Below, in pieces: positions 35,925 through 48,200 of a DNA stretch of 64,000 bases. This stretch comes from Bettongia penicillata ogilbyi (lineage: Eukaryota > Chordata > Mammalia > Diprotodontia > Potoroidae): contig JAJHZJ010000014.1 in assembly GCA_023548195.1 (NCBI GenBank), positions 15,352,718-15,416,717 on the forward strand. Direction: 5' to 3'. Each line of letters begins with the position of its first letter. Positions within the stretch are counted from its first letter, which is position 1. Below the pieces are notes generated by a model that was not told the origin of the DNA, ran no database searches, and saw only the letters and a list, made by a program, of their open reading frames with translations. The position numbers were made by a program, and so were the translations under genes.

Positions 35925-37733
35925 GAGTGGAACCAGGATGTCAGAGTAAAAGCAGAGACTTGCTAGAGTTCTTCCCCCAAACTCAGCCAAATACATGCAA
36001 AAAAATGACTCTAAACAAATTATGGAGCTGCAGAACCCAAGAATGACAGAGTGAAGCAAATCTTCAGCCCAAGACAGCCTGGAAAGTCAATGGGTGTGTC
36101 ATGCTGGGAGTGGAGTGTAGGTCACAGAGGACCATGCCAACACAGATGGGACCTGAGCAGGCCTTGGGGGGACTGAATATCTGCCACTTGTGGTCTTCTA
36201 GACCTCCCAAAATGCTGAGGAAAAATTGGAAGGTCAGTGGAAAAAACCCTGTTGAACCTGTGTGAGAGAGTAGAGTGGTACAGCCCCACACCAAGGGTGG
36301 TGGAGGAGTTGGAGGAGTCTGTGGCAACCACAGCAGCAGTAGGAGCTATGACAGTGATTGTTTCTAGAACTCTAGGCCCACAGATTATGGGGGGATTGAG
36401 TGACTGACAGTACACCCCCCCCACTCCCACTGGAAGCAGAGAGCTACCTTGACAAAGAACTGAAAAATCAAGTAAATGGCTGGGGAAACAAGCAAACAGT
36501 AGAAAAAGAATCAGTCTATAGAATCTTACTTTGGTGACAAGGAAGACCAAAATGTGCAAACAGAAGAAGACAACCAAGTGAAAGCTCCTACATCCAAGGC
36601 CTCCAAGAAAAATATGATTTGCTCACAGGCCATGGAAGAGCTCAAAAATAATTTTAAAAACCAAGCAAGAGAAGTAGAGGAAAAATTGGGAAGAGAAGTG
36701 AGAGTGATACAAGAAAATTATGAAAACAGAGTTAACTGCTTGCTAACGGGGACCCCCCAAAAAATGCTGAGGAAAATAACACCTTTAAAAATAGACTAAC
36801 CCAAATAGCAAAAAGACATTCAAAAAGCCAGTGAGGATAATGCCTTAAAAAGTAGAATGGACCAGATGGAAAAGGATACCCAAAAGCTCACTGAAGAAAA
36901 TAATTCTTTAAAGATTAGAATGGAGCAGATGGAAGCTAATGAATTTATGAAAAATCAAGAAATTATAAAACAAAACCAAAAGAATGAAAATGGAAAAGCA
37001 ACTGACCTTGAAAATAGATCCAGGAGAAAAAAATTAAAAGTTTTTGGACTACATGAAAGCTGTTATCAAAAAGGAACCTAGACATCATTTTTAAAGAAAT
37101 TATTAAGGAAAACTGCCCTGATATTCTAGAACCAGAGGGTAAAATTAGATATTGAAAAAATCCACCAATTATCTTCTGAAAGAGATACCAAAAGAAAAAC
37201 CCCAGGAATATTTTAGCCAAATTGCAGAGTTCTCAGGTCAAGGTGAAAATATTGCAAGCAGACAGAAAGAAACAATTCAAGTATAGTGGAAATACAATAA
37301 GGATATCACAAGATCTCGCAGCTTTTACATTAAGGGATTGGAGAGCCTGGAGTATGATATTCCAGAGGTCAGAGGAGCTAGGATTAAAATGAAGAATCAC
37401 CTACCCAGCAAAACTGAGTATAATACTTCAAGGGGGAAGTGGTAGTTCAATGAAATAGAGGACTTTCAAGCATTCTTGATGAAAAGATGAGAGCTGAATA
37501 GAAATTTCTCTTTCAAACACAAGAGTCAAGAGAAGGATAAAAAGGTAAAAAAGAGAAGAGAAATCATAAGGGACTTACTAAAGTTGAACTGTTTGCTTTC
37601 CTACATGGAAAGATCATATTTGTAACTCTTGAGACTTTTCTCAGTATTAGGGTAGTTGAAGTGATTATATACATATAGACAGAGGGCACGGGGTGAGTTG
37701 ACTATGAAGGGATGATATCTAAAAAATGAAATT
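35925..37733 (+). mobile_element. HAL1-like element, 3' truncated
   Basis: It opens GGAGTGGAACCAGGATGTCA. The 5' UTR runs to about 36550, and broken ORF1 blocks follow: 36554-36799 with KNQAREVEEKLGREVRVIQE and 36857-37081 with MEQMEANEFMKNQEIIKQNQ. The 3' UTR starts at about 37560 with no ORF2 between, and is cut at about 37733. A 151-residue open frame on the other strand (36122-36577) lies in the 5' UTR and is not a gene. Confidence 0.72.
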
Positions 37734-37982
37734 AATCTCCAAGTACCATATTACCATGTTGGAATGTAAACGGTTTAACCTTCTTGAATCCTTTATGATG
37801 TCCCTTTTCTGTTAACCTTTTTGTGCTTGAGTCTCGTATTTATCTGAAAATCACATTTTCTTTTCAGCTCCAATCTTTTTATCAAGAATCCTTAAAAGTC
37901 TTCTATTTTATTGAATTTTCATTTTGTCCCCTGCAAGAATTATACTCAGTTTTGCTAGGTAGGTGATTGTTGTTGAAATTGT
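37734..37982 (-). mobile_element. L1/HAL1 ORF1 C-terminal fragment
   Basis: Complement of the ORF1 3' end: CCAAGTACCATATTACCATG, GGAATGTAAACGGTTTAACC and TATACTCAGTTTTGCTAGGT, matching 53010-53210. Confidence 0.6.
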
Positions 37983-38585
37983 ACCTGAAAACTATGATTA
38001 AAAAAATAAACCTAGGTATCATCTTTTAAAAAATTATCAAAGAAAACTTCCCTGATATTCTGGAACCAGAGAGTGAAACAGAAATTGAAAGAATATACAG
38101 AGTAGAGGGTAGGGGGAGAAAATTCAAAACTTAAAATCTTATGGAAGTCACTGTTGAAAATTAAAATTAATTATTAAAAAAAAAGAATCCACCAATCCCC
38201 TTCTAAAGGAAATTGCAAAACAAAAATTCCCAAGAATATCACAGATAAATTTCAGAGCTCCCAAGTTAAGGAGAGTATGCTGCAAATAACCAGAAAGAAA
38301 TAATTCAAACACTGTGGAGACACAAGCAGGATAATACAAGATTTAGCAGCTCCCACATTAGAGGATCAGTGGTTTTGGTAGGAGGTATTCCAGAGGGGAA
38401 AGGAGCTACAATTTCAACAAGAATCATTCTTGATAAAAAGATCAGAGCTGAAAAGAAAATGTGATTTTCAAATAAATACAAGACTCAAGCATAAAAAGGT
38501 AAACAGAAAAGGGACATCAACTCCAGAGGATCTAGTAAAATTAATTATAACAACTCATAACTTTAGGATGTAAGATAAATACATG
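37983..38585 (+). mobile_element. L1/HAL1 ORF1 C-terminal fragment with a short insert
   Basis: Sense ORF1 end sequence (AATTATCAAAGAAAACTTCC, AACCAGAAAGAAATAATTCA), interrupted at about 38093-38185 by an L1 3' tail. Confidence 0.6.
38093..38187 (+). mobile_element. Very short L1 3' tail insertion
   Basis: About 90 bp: GTAGGGGGAGAAAATTC, CTTATGGAAGTCACTGTTGA, then TTATTAAAAAAAA. The host sequence reads GAAAGAAT before and AAAGAATCCACC after, so AAGAAT is probably the target duplication. Confidence 0.6.
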
Positions 38586-40465
38586 TAAATCCTTAGAATT
38601 CTTATATATAACCAGTAAGAACTAGAAAGAAAAGCACAATTCAGTGTAATAGCATGCATTATACAATATTAGGAGTGTTATCTACCAAGATTAATCCAAG
38701 GAATAGGTGAAAATATAAAACATTCTTTGCAGAAATACAGACCTAAATAAATGGGGAAATATTAATTGTTCTTAAGTAGATTAAGATAATATAGTAGAAA
38801 TGACAATACTAGTGCTAACTTAGTTTACTTATTCAGTGTCATACCAATCAAACTGCCAGATGGCTATCCAGTTTTCCTAGTAGTTTTTTTCAGATATTAA
38901 GGCCCTTCACCCACTCCCAGTAATTGGGATTTGGGGGCTTATCAATGCTACAGTGTTTGACTCAATATGTTGTGGGCCTGCTCTATTCCACTGACCAACC
39001 TCTTTTTAAAAAAGTTTGTATTAAATAATTTTCATGATTATTACTTTATGTATTTTAGTACTTTATACAGTTTGAGTTCTGGTATTGATAGACCTCCTTC
39101 CTCCCTACTTTTTTTTATTGTTGCCTTTTAAATTATTTTTAATGCATATGAATTAAAAAAATTTTTTAAGTACGTAGCTTTTGGTAGTTTGATTGGCATG
39201 TGACTTTTTATGCCTAAGTCATATATCCAGTTGGAGCTTATCTTGATATACATGAGTGTTGGTCTAGATATTAAAAAGTCAAAACTTAAATTAGAGGAAC
39301 AAGGAAAAAATTATATTTCAGTTTTGTGGATAGGGGAAGAGTGTTCATGACTAAGTAAGTGAGAGTATCACACAAGATAAAATGACTGATTTTGATTATA
39401 TAAAATATAGGTGTGGTATAATCAAATCTAATGTACTAAAAATTAGAAGAAAAACAGGTAACTGGGGGAAAATCTTTACAATGTTTCTCTGGTAAAAGTC
39501 TGCATGTGTGTATGGATGGATGGATGTACATACACATGTAAGTATATACACATATTTCAAAATTTATATGATTCAGTCATTCTCCAATACATAGATGACA
39601 AAGAGACATTTCTCAGAGGAAGAAATTTAGGTTACTAACAATCATATGAAAAATTTTCGAAATCACCAATTGGAGAAATGCAAAATTAAGCAACTTTCAG
39701 GTCCTACCTCATACCTATCACATTGGCAATGATGAAAGAACAGGAATATGATAAATATTGGAGGGGCTATGAGAAAACAGGTAACCTGTTGGTGGAGCTG
39801 TGAATTGATCCAGCCATTTTGTAAATTAATATGAAAATATGCTCAGAGAGTTATTAAACTGTACATACCCTTTGACGTACTACATACCCACTAGTAGACT
39901 TATATACCAAAGAATTAAAGGAAGAAAAAGGATCTATAGGTACAAAAATATTTATAGCAATTCTTTTCATGGTAGCCAAAAATGGAAAATTCTTCCACTG
40001 AGAAATGGCTGAAAAAACTTATGGTATATGAATGTAATGGAATATTTTTGTGCCATAAGAAATAATGAAATAGACAATTTCAAAGGAAACTTTGTGAACT
40101 GATAAAGAGCAAAGTGAATAAAGCTAGGAAAACAATTTCAGGACATTATAAAGAAAAACAGCTTTGATCAATGTAATGATAGACCATGAATCCAGGAGAA
40201 CAATGATTAATAAAACCTCCATTTACTTCTGACAGAAATGTGATGAATTTAAAATGCAAAAAGAGACTTGTATTTTGGGGCATTGGTAATGGAGGAATTT
40301 GTTCTGCTGGATAATGTAGTTATTGAAGGATTTTTTAAAAGTTGCCTAAGTTGTATGGTGTGTGTGTGGGGGTGTTGATAGTGGAAAGGACATATTTATT
40401 TAATTGCTACTTGAAAAGTTAAAAATAATTTTAAAGAATCCAATGGACCGTTTCAATAAAAAGTT
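38586..40465 (+). mobile_element. L1 ORF2 C-terminal part and 3' UTR, with an inverted segment
   Basis: Sense ORF2-type sequence is at 38700-38875 and 39266-40200 (GTGAATTGATCCAGCCATTT, TACCCTTTGACGTACTACAT, TAATGGAATATTTTTGTGCC), followed by the 3' UTR to about 40465. The stretch 38876-39265 reads as the complement (TTTTCCTAGTAGTTTTTTTC, TGAGTGTTGGTCTAGATATT). That is an inversion of the kind made by twin priming or by later rearrangement. Confidence 0.6.
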
Positions 40466-42590
40466 TAGTCTATCTATATAGGGAAAACCAAATGGGCAAA
40501 AAATACCTTTTTCTCATACGATGATATGTAGTAGAGTGTACTGTAGAGGTGGATAGTGAACTGGAATCAGAATTGAATAGGAGGAAGAAAATTGACTTAA
40601 TTGCTTTTGGAATATATTATAAAGTACTTTTTATGGCACTGAGCTTCTCCCTAAAACAAAGGCAGATCTCTTTAATGTCAGTATTTTTGATCATACTGTA
40701 TAATTGTAACTCATGTGGTCTCACAGATCTTAAAGACTTAAAGTTGCAAGTCACTTAGCATACCCAAATGACAGCAGAGAGGTATGTTGAGAATAGAATT
40801 GGAATGCGGCAATGAAGTACTACACAGCAGTTTCTGAAAGAATATCCTCAGAATTATGTTTATGTGGCAAGTGTGGCGTATAGACAGTTCATTTGCCTCA
40901 TTGAGATCCAAGCAATAGCAAAATATCTGTAAGAAGGCCCCCAACATATTGCGATTTTTTTCCTCAAAAGATTTGTAGGAAGTCATGCACAAAAGTGTTG
41001 TACAGAACGAGAAGACATGAATGAATCCTAATCTGCACCGCTAAAGAGAATGCTCACATCCATTAGATCACAGATACATCAAAGTATTAATTGGCAACAT
41101 TTTTGAACCATCACATCTCCCTTTAACTTTGTTGTAACACTCTCTGTTATCTACCTGAGGAGTTTGTTATTGGAAGTGCCATAATTTTACCTCTCATATT
41201 GGGCCATAGCATAGACCCTGAAGACTATATTGTGAGAAAATGTACTTCCTCCAATTCAATATTATGTTGTCTCTCTAGCATAGTAACTATAGTATCAATA
41301 TTCAGCTGAGACCATAAGGGTTGGCAACCTGTACCAATCTTCTTGGTTTGCCCTAAGTTCATTGCTCTAGTGTTAACTATATTTCATTTACACTCCCAAC
41401 TCAGATTCTTTAGGAATAATTCTATTTTTCCCTTTAGTTTACAGGTTCTTCCCAGCTGGGAAGGAAAGTTTAAAAAGTGTATCCAGAGTACAAAAATAAA
41501 TTAAGTATGAAACAGCTAATTTTATTCTTATAACAGAAAAGATAATGCAATAAAGAATCATACAATGATTAGAATAGAAAGCAGTTACATATCATTACTA
41601 ATATATTAAGTTTAGAAGCTAATATCTAAGCATATTTGGGACATTTGCACATGTAGAGGTGGCTTGCTTTGGCAAGGAGAAAGACTTACTTATTCATATG
41701 AGACAGGATGAATGAAGAGATCATGGAGACAGGCATTTGTATAGTGAGTAATATGAGACATGAGGAGGGGAGAAGTGGGAGCTGAGCAAATAGATAGCTA
41801 CACCTTTGTCAATGAAGTCAGAGGCTGGGTTTTCAGCTTAGGATGTGGGACAATAAAAAACATGGGAAGTTTGAATAGGAATGAAAGGTTTTGGAAAAAC
41901 CTCTGTGGTGAATGGAATAAAAAGTTATAAAAGAATTGCTTTGACGCAGTGAAGGCCTAGTTAATATTACGTAATATAAATTTGTAGTGGACTCAGCATG
42001 GTTTTATAATTTTCTTCAACATATGGTGAGAGTAATCTACAGCTGGCACCTGGCAGGCAATATTAGTGATAGATTTGGAGGTGAGATTTGGAGTACGGGA
42101 CTTGAGAGAAAATAGTGGAAAGTTGAACTGGTTTATCAAAAGGTCAGAATGGAGAATGGAGAAGAATATAGGCAGTTCAGGAGTAATGGTCTGAGAAAGA
42201 ACTGAAGTGTAGAGAGATTGGAATTTCCAGGGACAATGAGGTACAGTTAGGTCATGGGGTAGAATGAAATATAGGATGATTTTTTTTTAAATTGAGTCAG
42301 ATAAAAGAATTTCAGAGTTTATGAACAGGCAAACGAATATTTAAAGGTATTGGCAAGATCAAGGGTATGTTTATCTATGTAGCTGATGGGGTGAAGGAGT
42401 AAATATGTCATGGGAAATTAACAAGCTGAAGACCTAGAAGTTTGGATGTTTGAGGGAGTTCGGTATGAACGTTCAAGCCCCTTATTGTGAAGGAAGAAGT
42501 TAGGGAAGAGACAAAGACTGGGCCAAATACTGAAATCATTGAGGAATAAGAGAATTTTCTGGAGATTAATAAAAAAAAAATAACTGCTAC
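40466..42590. other. Intron sequence, unassigned
   Basis: No gene or clear repeat family. It is purine-rich and moderately repetitive in tone after about 41640 (GGCTTGCTTTGGCAAGGAGA), so old unnamed repeats are likely. Confidence 0.4.
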
Positions 42591-44700
42591 AAGTATGTTA
42601 GTTGTCAGTAAGCATCTCTTAAGTATCTTTACTAAGCACTAGGAATGCAAAGAAAGGCTGGAAGACAGTCCTTGCCCTCATGGAACTCACAATCTAGTGT
42701 GGGAGACAGGAAGCAAGCAGATATGTGTAAACAAGGTATGTGATTAGCATAGGAATAAATGTGTGTGTTTGTCTTTCATTGCCGAAGGATGTTCTTATTT
42801 ACAAGAATAAATAGGAAATAGGGAAGAGGTGTCAGACCTGTATAAACATCAGATCAACAAGGTAATCAAAAATAAAAGTAAGGTATTTGAGGGTCAAAGA
42901 ATCTCGAACAGTGCTCTGTCTTATTCAAACAGGGAAGTCCAATGAGGGGAGTTACAAATGGGCTATATACATTTGGGAGTGGCTAAGCAGATAGATGGAG
43001 CAGCAGGTGGGTCACGAGTTACTTATTATAGGGTGATAGCCCATTCCCAGAAAAGCCACAAGATATGTTTAGACCACTTCTGGTCAAAAAAGACCGGCCA
43101 CTGACCATGTCCTTTGTCAGGGTCAGCTGTAGGAGTCAACAGAATAGGTGAACTGAAGGAAGGGAAGAGTTATAGAAGTATCCTTGGAGCTATCTCTTTC
43201 CAGGAACAAGGGCAGTTAGAAACTGCTTATCACAGCAGAGATTCCCAGGAGTTTACTCTGGAGGTAGGGGCTGATTAGAAATTGCTAGTCATGACAGGGT
43301 AGAGGTCCCAAAGTTTCCCAGGGATTGACAGAGGGAAGATACCAGAAATAGGAAAAAAGAAAAAGAGGGAAGGTACCAAAAATAAGAAAAGGACTTAAAG
43401 GAAACCAGAAGACAGAGATAAGTAGAGAGAGAGAGTATTCCAGGCATGGGGATAGCCAAAGAAAATGAAAGGATCTCCTGGATGGAGTATCACGTTCATG
43501 GAGCAATAAGGTGGGGTATAAGATGTAAGAAGACTTGTTGGGACTAAATTAGTAAGGACTTTGAATGCAAAGCAGAGAATTTGGTAATAAACATGGATAA
43601 TGTGAGCCTCAAAGGAGGAGAGGTTACTGACTGATGGAAGGAGAACCTGGAAGTGGTAGGGTGGAGCAAAGAGTATTCTGACTCACCCCCCACAATCACT
43701 GAGTTGGATGTATGAGTTAAAGTGCAGCCCATGCTGGAAAGAGTGACCAAGGGTGTTTTGTCATCAGGAGGAGCCATATCTCAGTGAGAACAAGAATTTG
43801 GAAGAAGTAAGAAAGGAAGAAGTTTAAGATGAAAGGAAGTTTGTTTCCTTTGGAGCAACCATTCCACAGAGTACCATGGATTTTGAGTGGGACTTTTGGG
43901 GAATCAACTTAAGAGGCGACCTCACTGCTTCTCAGCTTGAGAGGAATGGTGACTAGAATTGTGCAATTACAATTCTGGATTCAAAATCACTAAGATGAGT
44001 AGGATATCATAAAGTAAGATTAAATTAATCATTGAGGAATGAGATCAGGCAAGTTATCCTCATTTCCAGGAGGGCCAAGCAGCCCATGGACTTATTCTTG
44101 CCTAGGCCATTTCCCCTGCACTGGCTACATTCTTCTTCCTTCCCTGTTTAATATCACTTGCCAAATTTTGCATGATGAGCCAGCAAAGGAGAATGACCAC
44201 TGGTCAGACAAGAGAGGAGAGATCTAGAAAAGAGCATTCTTGACTCATACATGCTCAGAAAGGAGAATTCAAGAATAGAAAGTGATAACAGCGTCAAATG
44301 AATCAGAAAGACAGATAAAGACTGAGAGGCCATCAAATTTGCAATTAAAGATCATTGGTAATTTAGAAAAATCCTTTTAAATTGAGATGAGGGTAGAAAC
44401 CAGATTGGAAAGTGTTAAAAAAGGAAAGGGGCAACAAGTATGACTAATAATTCGTTCTAATAATTCTGTTCAAGAGAGATGATAGAACAATAATAGCTTG
44501 AGGGAAAGACGGGATCTTTTGGATTTCGTAGGTATGAGAAGACTTTGGCATGTTTCAAGATGGTAAGGAAATAAGTAGATAAGGAAAGCTAAAATATATA
44601 GAGAGGGAGAGGATGAAATCAAGGGGTCCTTAGTAGGATTGACCTTGGCAAAGAGAAGTGCCACTTCATTCTTAGAGATCATTATCTTTTTTGAATCTCC
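42591..44700. other. Intron sequence, probable old repeats, unassigned
   Basis: At 42600-42740 the sequence GCACTAGGAATGCAAAGAAA and TTGCCCTCATGGAACTCACA resembles a widespread ancient mammalian repeat also seen at 47650-47760. The remainder, to about 44700, is purine-rich (ATTCCAGGCATGGGGATAGC) and looks repeat-derived, but no family was named. Confidence 0.35.
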
Positions 44701-44764
44701 ACTCATTTTGGATTCCCAAAATGATATGCTTTATTGCAATCAAGGTGGGAAGTTTTAATTGTTT

Positions 44765-44767
<3 letters not shown>

Positions 44768-44825
<58 letters not shown>
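44768..44825 (+). repeat. (GA)n microsatellite
   Basis: About 58 bp of pure GA dinucleotide repeat. The open frames crossing it (poly ER, RE, LS) are artefacts. Confidence 0.97.
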
Positions 44826-44827
<2 letters not shown>

Positions 44828-45049
44828 TGCAAAAAAACCCCACAAAACCTTCCATAGAAATGTATTCTCGTTGTCAAGGTCTGTGTGTTAGCGAATTGAC
44901 TACATTCTTCATTGTACCAGCTTGTTATCCAACATCTCTCAGAGTGTGTGTCTGTCACAGCTATGAAATATGCTGGTTTTGCCTTCTTTGTTCTTTGGTC
45001 CAGACCTGTGAGAAACTCCTAAAAACGCTATTGATGTTTATCTGTAACT

Positions 45050-45202
45050 TAGTCTTGGGATAGTTACTAGAACACTGAGAGCCTAAATGATTTTTCCATG
45101 TTCACACACATCTGCTATGTATCAGAGGTAGGATTTTAAGCCAGGTCTTTCTGACTCCAAAACTGATACTCTACCCCCTGTGCCACAATGCCTCTCACTT
45201 TT
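45050..45202 (-). repeat. MIR-type SINE
   Basis: GTATCAGAGGTAGGATTTTA, AGCCAGGTCTTTCTGACTCC and CTCTACCCCCTGTGCCACAA are the complement of the tRNA-like half of a MIR-type SINE. Confidence 0.65.
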
Positions 45203-45274
45203 TTGTTAACACTAGTTTTATTTGTAAAACTTTTCCTTCACTACTTTTTAACATTTAATACCAAACACTTTTAT

Positions 45275-45440
45275 ATTTTGCTTATTAGTTAGGAGTCAGA
45301 GGATCTGGCTTCAGATTCTGGCTGTACCTGTGCAACCTTGGGCAAAACATTTAACCTCTCTGGGGCTCAGTTCCCTCATCTGTATAATGAAGAAATATAC
45401 TAGATCCCCTCGAATGCTCCTTCCAATTCTGAATCGTGTA
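45275..45440 (+). repeat. MIR-type SINE
   Basis: GGAGTCAGAGGATCTGGCTT, CCTTGGGCAAAACATTTAAC and TCAGTTCCCTCATCTGTATA are sense MIR-type sequence. Confidence 0.7.
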
Positions 45441-45764
45441 GCCAAATTCAAGGATTCTTTTTGTCTTCAGTTTAGCTCAGCTAGTCCTTAGCAGAACAAG
45501 ATTTAAATTATTTTAATAGCTTGTCAACATGGTCAGACCACTAGGCTGCAGTGTTTACCTTTAAAAATTAATGAACTGCTAAATGATTTGCTTTTCCTGA
45601 GGTTTTGTTTTGCTTTGTTTTGTTGTATTTTAGTGCAAAGGCCAGTCATCTTACTTATATTCAGGAAATATTTAAATTCATCTTTATATCATCTTTGAAT
45701 TTACTACCTTGTCTGTAGGGATCACCAATCTAAAACATTAATGTCTGGGTAATAATGTCAATGA

Positions 45765-45972
45765 GCAGAAATATTGCATAGTAAATAGAAGTCAGCTAGT
45801 CATGACATCAGTTAACGCCTGGTTTCAAGTCCATATTTGTTTGTGACTGTTGTCTAAGCACTTAACCACTCAATGTCTCAAATAAATTAGTCTCTAATAC
45901 TATAATTTGAAGAACAAGTGCTGATCTACATTAATTGGAGTTCCCAATACTAATGAAATCAGAGGTCCAGTC
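45765..45972 (+). repeat. tRNA-derived SINE, diverged
   Basis: TGGTTTCAAGTCCATATTTG is B-box-like. The end AAGTGCTGATCTACATTAAT and CCAATACTAATGAAATCAGA matches the family of 32968-33150. Confidence 0.55.
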
Positions 45973-46029
45973 AAAAAAAAAACATTGAAGAGGAAGACTA
46001 CAAATTTACATTTGTCAATTTTTTTGTTT

Positions 46030-46145
46030 AATTGTAGTCTAATAAATTATTAATTAATTATATTTATATATATTTGTATTTTATATAATATATTTTATAA
46101 TATATATTTTATATACTTATAGATATATTTATAATTTATTATTAT
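46030..46145 (+). repeat. AT-rich low-complexity tract
   Basis: More than 100 bp of TATA/ATTA repeats with almost no G or C. Confidence 0.85.
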
Positions 46146-46763
46146 TTTTAATTGATTAGACTTTATTCCTTGAACTTTCAAAAAGTCTTTTCTGTTTTTT
46201 TACTTATGAGAAATGCTTAGATTTGTCTCATAAACATCTCTAAGTTGCTTGACATTATGCTGAAATTGTTTATAGGAAGTAGAATTCATTTTTCTTCATT
46301 TGGATTTATGTTTTTAAAAAAGTTTTAGTTACACAGGTAATGTATATAGGAAATTGAAATGCATGTGATCAGAAGTTTGAATGAAGCCATAACCAATCAT
46401 TTTCTTCCTCGATCATCCTTATTGCTTTATGTTTCTTCCAAATAGTATTTTAGAAAATTTTAGTCAAATTCCAGAATTCATGTCTAAAATGGGTTATCTT
46501 AATGGAGAATTATTGGCGATACCAATCAGTTAACTTATGTCATACTTCTAATTACTAACGCGGTTGAAAAAGAAGGTGAAACTCCAAGCTCATTTCCATC
46601 CCCTCCTTCTGTTTATCTCTTTCTATAGTCTTGGAAATAGCATGGATTTTTTAAATATTGAATTTCTTTTTGACTACATTTAATGCTTAGCTTATCTTAC
46701 AAAGCAAATCACTTTTCCATTTTCTATTCAGTCTGTTCAGCTGCAGTTTTTTTGTATACCATT

Positions 46764-46764
<1 letters not shown>

Positions 46765-46791
<27 letters not shown>
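46765..46791 (+). repeat. (CA)n microsatellite
   Basis: About 13 uninterrupted CA units, 250 bp before the last TXNDC16 exon. Confidence 0.9.
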
Positions 46792-46795
<4 letters not shown>

Positions 46796-47038
46796 TCTTG
46801 ATGTTGAATAAAAACAGTTGAAGTTCAAAAAAATAAGAAGCGCTAACCAAAGATTTCAAAAAGCAAAAATTATAATCCTAAGAAAAACATATTTACCAAA
46901 TTTCTTACTGTTAGTGAAAATGTTTCTTTTGCAGAAATAGCTGAAAATTACAATACTATTAAAAAAACTTTTGTGTACTTTCATTAATTAGCTTTCTAAC
47001 AACTGTACTTTTAATTATTAACATTATTCTTTTCATAG

Positions 47039-47238
47039 CAACTTTATCTGATGAAGACTGGAAGCCACCTCTTCCTGCTTACAATTTTCTTAGCAGGATA
47101 GATGCCACAGTTCCCTACACAGAAATTGCCCAGTTTCCTGCACCAAATATGCTTACATGTGCAAAAACAATTGATCTTCAACAGCATGACAATGGACACT
47201 CTGAAGATAAATCTGCAATCAGAAAGGAAGCTACTTAA
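47039..47238 (+). CDS. TXNDC16: TXNDC16 terminal coding exon with stop
   Basis: The acceptor is CATAG at 47034-47038. The exon encodes TLSDEDWKPPLPAYNFLSRI and ends DKSAIRKEAT followed by TAA at 47236-47238. The middle (EIAQFPAPNMLTCAKTIDLQ) is poorly conserved relative to human; the flanking WKPPLPAY and EDKSA.RKE are conserved. The human protein, from memory, runs on for about 35 more residues with a basic tail. Similar residues (ETLRKEH..LKEQKK) can be read here from 47246, but in the next frame. The exon is confident; whether the early stop is biological or an indel in this assembly is open. Confidence 0.9.
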
Positions 47239-48200
47239 AGAAAATGAAACACTGAGAAAAGAACATCGTTTGAAAGAGCAGAAAAAATGTTTAAACTTGG
47301 TGATAATGATTTGTGATTTTCAAAATTTAGTTAACTGCAGAATTTGGGGAGATATGTCAGAGGCTTTTTGACTTATCTGGCATTTGAGTATATTACCTTA
47401 ATTAAAAGTTATAACTATTTTAAAGCTCTGGATAAAATTTATATTCTTTAGATTGTATATTAATTTAACTTAGTCTTAATCACTGGAATGTCCCATCATA
47501 CCACAGGTCAAATATCATTAAATGATCAATTTAATTTTGTTGTATGGCCTTTATTATATAGGAATAAATAGAATGTAGCAACAATAATGATTTCTGTAGC
47601 ATTTTATTGTTTATAAAGCTTCTTACATCCATTTAGTTTAATTCAAAAAATATTTAGCACCTGCTATGAGCAAGGTATGTACTAAGCTCTGGGACTACAA
47701 AGACAAGAATGACAGCCCTTTCCTTCAAGGAGTTTACAGTCTCCTGGGGGGTTTTATACAAGGAACTTACCTATATATTAGTAAGGAGAGTTAAAATATA
47801 TACAAATGCAATCTCAAGAGCGTGATAAGAACAGGAGCAGGTAGTATGGATGAGAAGGACCTACCAGATAGAGTTGAGGAAGGAATAAGCTTAATATATG
47901 GAGATGTTTTGATCATATCACTATATATAGGTATTTGCATGTCATTAATATCAAACTACAAATGTAAATATTTGCCAACGGTTTGTCATAGTAGTCTACC
48001 TCGTGGATCCATCAATTAAGATCTAAGCACTGGTTTATTTTGTCCCCAAATCTATGACATACTGGGATGATTGAATTTACTTTTCTGATTTATTATTGTT
48101 ATATGTGAGAAAATAGATGAGAAAGTACTTTTAGAAAATGAAAACTATTAAAGTAAAATTGTAAAGTCTTTGTATAGGCATAGCCTAAATAAATTATGTT
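47239..48200 (+). other. TXNDC16: Probable TXNDC16 3' UTR
   Basis: Sequence after the stop codon. It holds AATAAA at 47563-47568 and again at 48188-48193, either of which could direct polyadenylation. An ancient interspersed-repeat-like stretch (about 47635-47760, with GAGCAAGGTATGTACTAAGC) lies between them. The transcript end is inferred only. Confidence 0.5.
47563..47568 (+). promoter_or_regulatory. Candidate polyadenylation signal AATAAA
   Basis: A canonical AATAAA hexamer 325 bp after the TXNDC16 stop codon. A second one is at 48188-48193. Which is used cannot be told from sequence. Confidence 0.4.

Larger units (their letters stand above)
112..47238 (+). other. TXNDC16: TXNDC16 gene, C-terminal half (nine coding exons and introns)
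   Basis: This is the span of the coding part of TXNDC16 inside the window. The nine exons, when joined, give about 428 residues in one open frame ending in TAA. The protein (ERp90) is known as a large, glycosylated ER-lumen member of the PDI family, built of several thioredoxin-like domains and reported to bind the ER flavoprotein ERFAD. I recognise it by long runs of near identity to the human protein as I remember it, for example [40 protein letters not shown] and WKPPLPAY. Intron sizes run from 356 bp to about 19.7 kb; the two largest (1014-20732 and 32303-47038) are mostly transposable elements. The 5' half of the gene, including signal peptide and start codon, lies before position 1. Confidence 0.93.

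Noticed and set aside
36122..36577. 151-residue open frame on the - strand, the longest in the window
   Set aside because: It lies within the 5' UTR and start of a half-L1 element on the other strand. No protein family was recognised.
44691..45063. Open frames with poly ER/RE
   Set aside because: They are driven by the (GA)n microsatellite.
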